From: Deltaproteobacteria bacterium
GTDB taxonomy: Bacteria; Myxococcota; Myxococcia; Myxococcales; 40CM-4-68-19
NCBI GenBank assembly: GCA_005879505.1
Contig: VBKQ01000290.1
Span: 1-5,765 of the forward strand
Direction: 5' to 3'
DNA length: 5,765 bases
Shown: positions 5,675 to 5,765 of the stretch, piece by piece
Position numbering within the stretch: the stretch's first letter is position 1
Layout: each line of letters begins with the position of its first letter
Translations under genes and position numbers: made by a program
Notes under the pieces: model-generated
Databases searched by the model: none
Told to the model about the DNA's origin: nothing
What the model saw: the letters and a program-made list of their open reading frames with translations, nothing else

Positions 5675-5765
5675 ATGGGAACCGCTCTGGCGGCGTTGAT
5701 CAACGGCCGCGCCCGTAAGGTCACGCCCGCCGTCGTTGGCGCGCTCCGCCATGCCCTGCCGGACT
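5675..5765 (+). CDS. Start of a gene, possibly a diacylglycerol kinase-family lipid kinase (3' end outside)
   Basis: ATG 5675 opens a frame that has no stop before the window ends (30 full codons). It begins MGTALAALINGRARKVTPAV and continues VVGALRHALPD. A short hydrophobic strand followed by 'NGRARKVTP' and an amphipathic helix ending in LPD resembles the first beta-alpha unit of the DAGK catalytic (lipid kinase) domain, in which an Asn-x-x-Ala/Gly segment precedes the nucleotide-binding loop. This is recalled from family style and rests on only 30 residues; the diagnostic GGDGT motif would lie beyond the window. Other short alpha/beta enzymes are possible. Confidence 0.4.
   Translation, partial: MGTALAALINGRARKVTPAVVGALRHALPD

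Noticed and set aside
4961..5752. Minus-strand frame of about 263 codons opposite the hydrolase
   Set aside because: Shadow of the MBL gene; no start signal, no recognisable domain.

Overview
The window is visibly GC-rich, with codon third positions dominated by G and C. It carries compact single genes on both strands, with several lipoproteins. The amino-acid style points to a deltaproteobacterial or myxobacterial genome (Myxococcota, Anaeromyxobacter-like). The pointers are an HNH protein with the 'FGHYCEERLGM' N-terminal and 'CQVPGCSRAAVHAHH' C-terminal blocks, a lipid-anchored kelch-propeller protein and a Cys-rich Gly/Ala/Ser-linker lipoprotein. This placement is recalled from family style and was not searched.

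Layout, left to right: (1) 2-865 +, the 3' part of an HNH endonuclease-like gene whose 5' end lies outside the window. (2) 869-1253 +, a single-domain response-regulator receiver of about 128 residues. All its phosphotransfer residues are recognisable, but it is split over three reading frames by two apparent one-base losses, so it is a pseudogene or holds sequence errors. (3) 1354-2058 -, a stand-alone RibD C-terminal/dihydrofolate-reductase-like oxidoreductase, convergent with the receiver gene. (4) 2178-3893 +, a large outer-surface lipoprotein with N-terminal beta-sandwich-like segments and a seven-bladed kelch propeller. It is probably initiated at a CTG codon. (5) 3906-4406 -, a small Cys-rich lipoprotein of unknown function, convergent with the kelch gene. 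(6) 4559-5611 +, a lipoprotein metallo-beta-lactamase-fold hydrolase of the COG1237 type, divergent from gene 5. (7) 5675-end +, the first 30 codons of a gene that resembles the start of a diacylglycerol-kinase-family lipid kinase.

The genes alternate in strand and do not form one clear operon or pathway. The only shared theme is that three consecutive genes (4, 5 and 6) encode predicted lipoproteins, so this stretch looks like a cell-envelope neighbourhood. I did not find a CRISPR array, tRNA, rRNA, insertion sequence or attachment site. I see no convincing new multi-gene system. The points most worth checking are the doubly frameshifted receiver gene, the CTG start of the kelch lipoprotein with a small upstream frame overlapping it, and the repeat-bearing divergent region between the two lipoprotein genes at 4406 and 4559.
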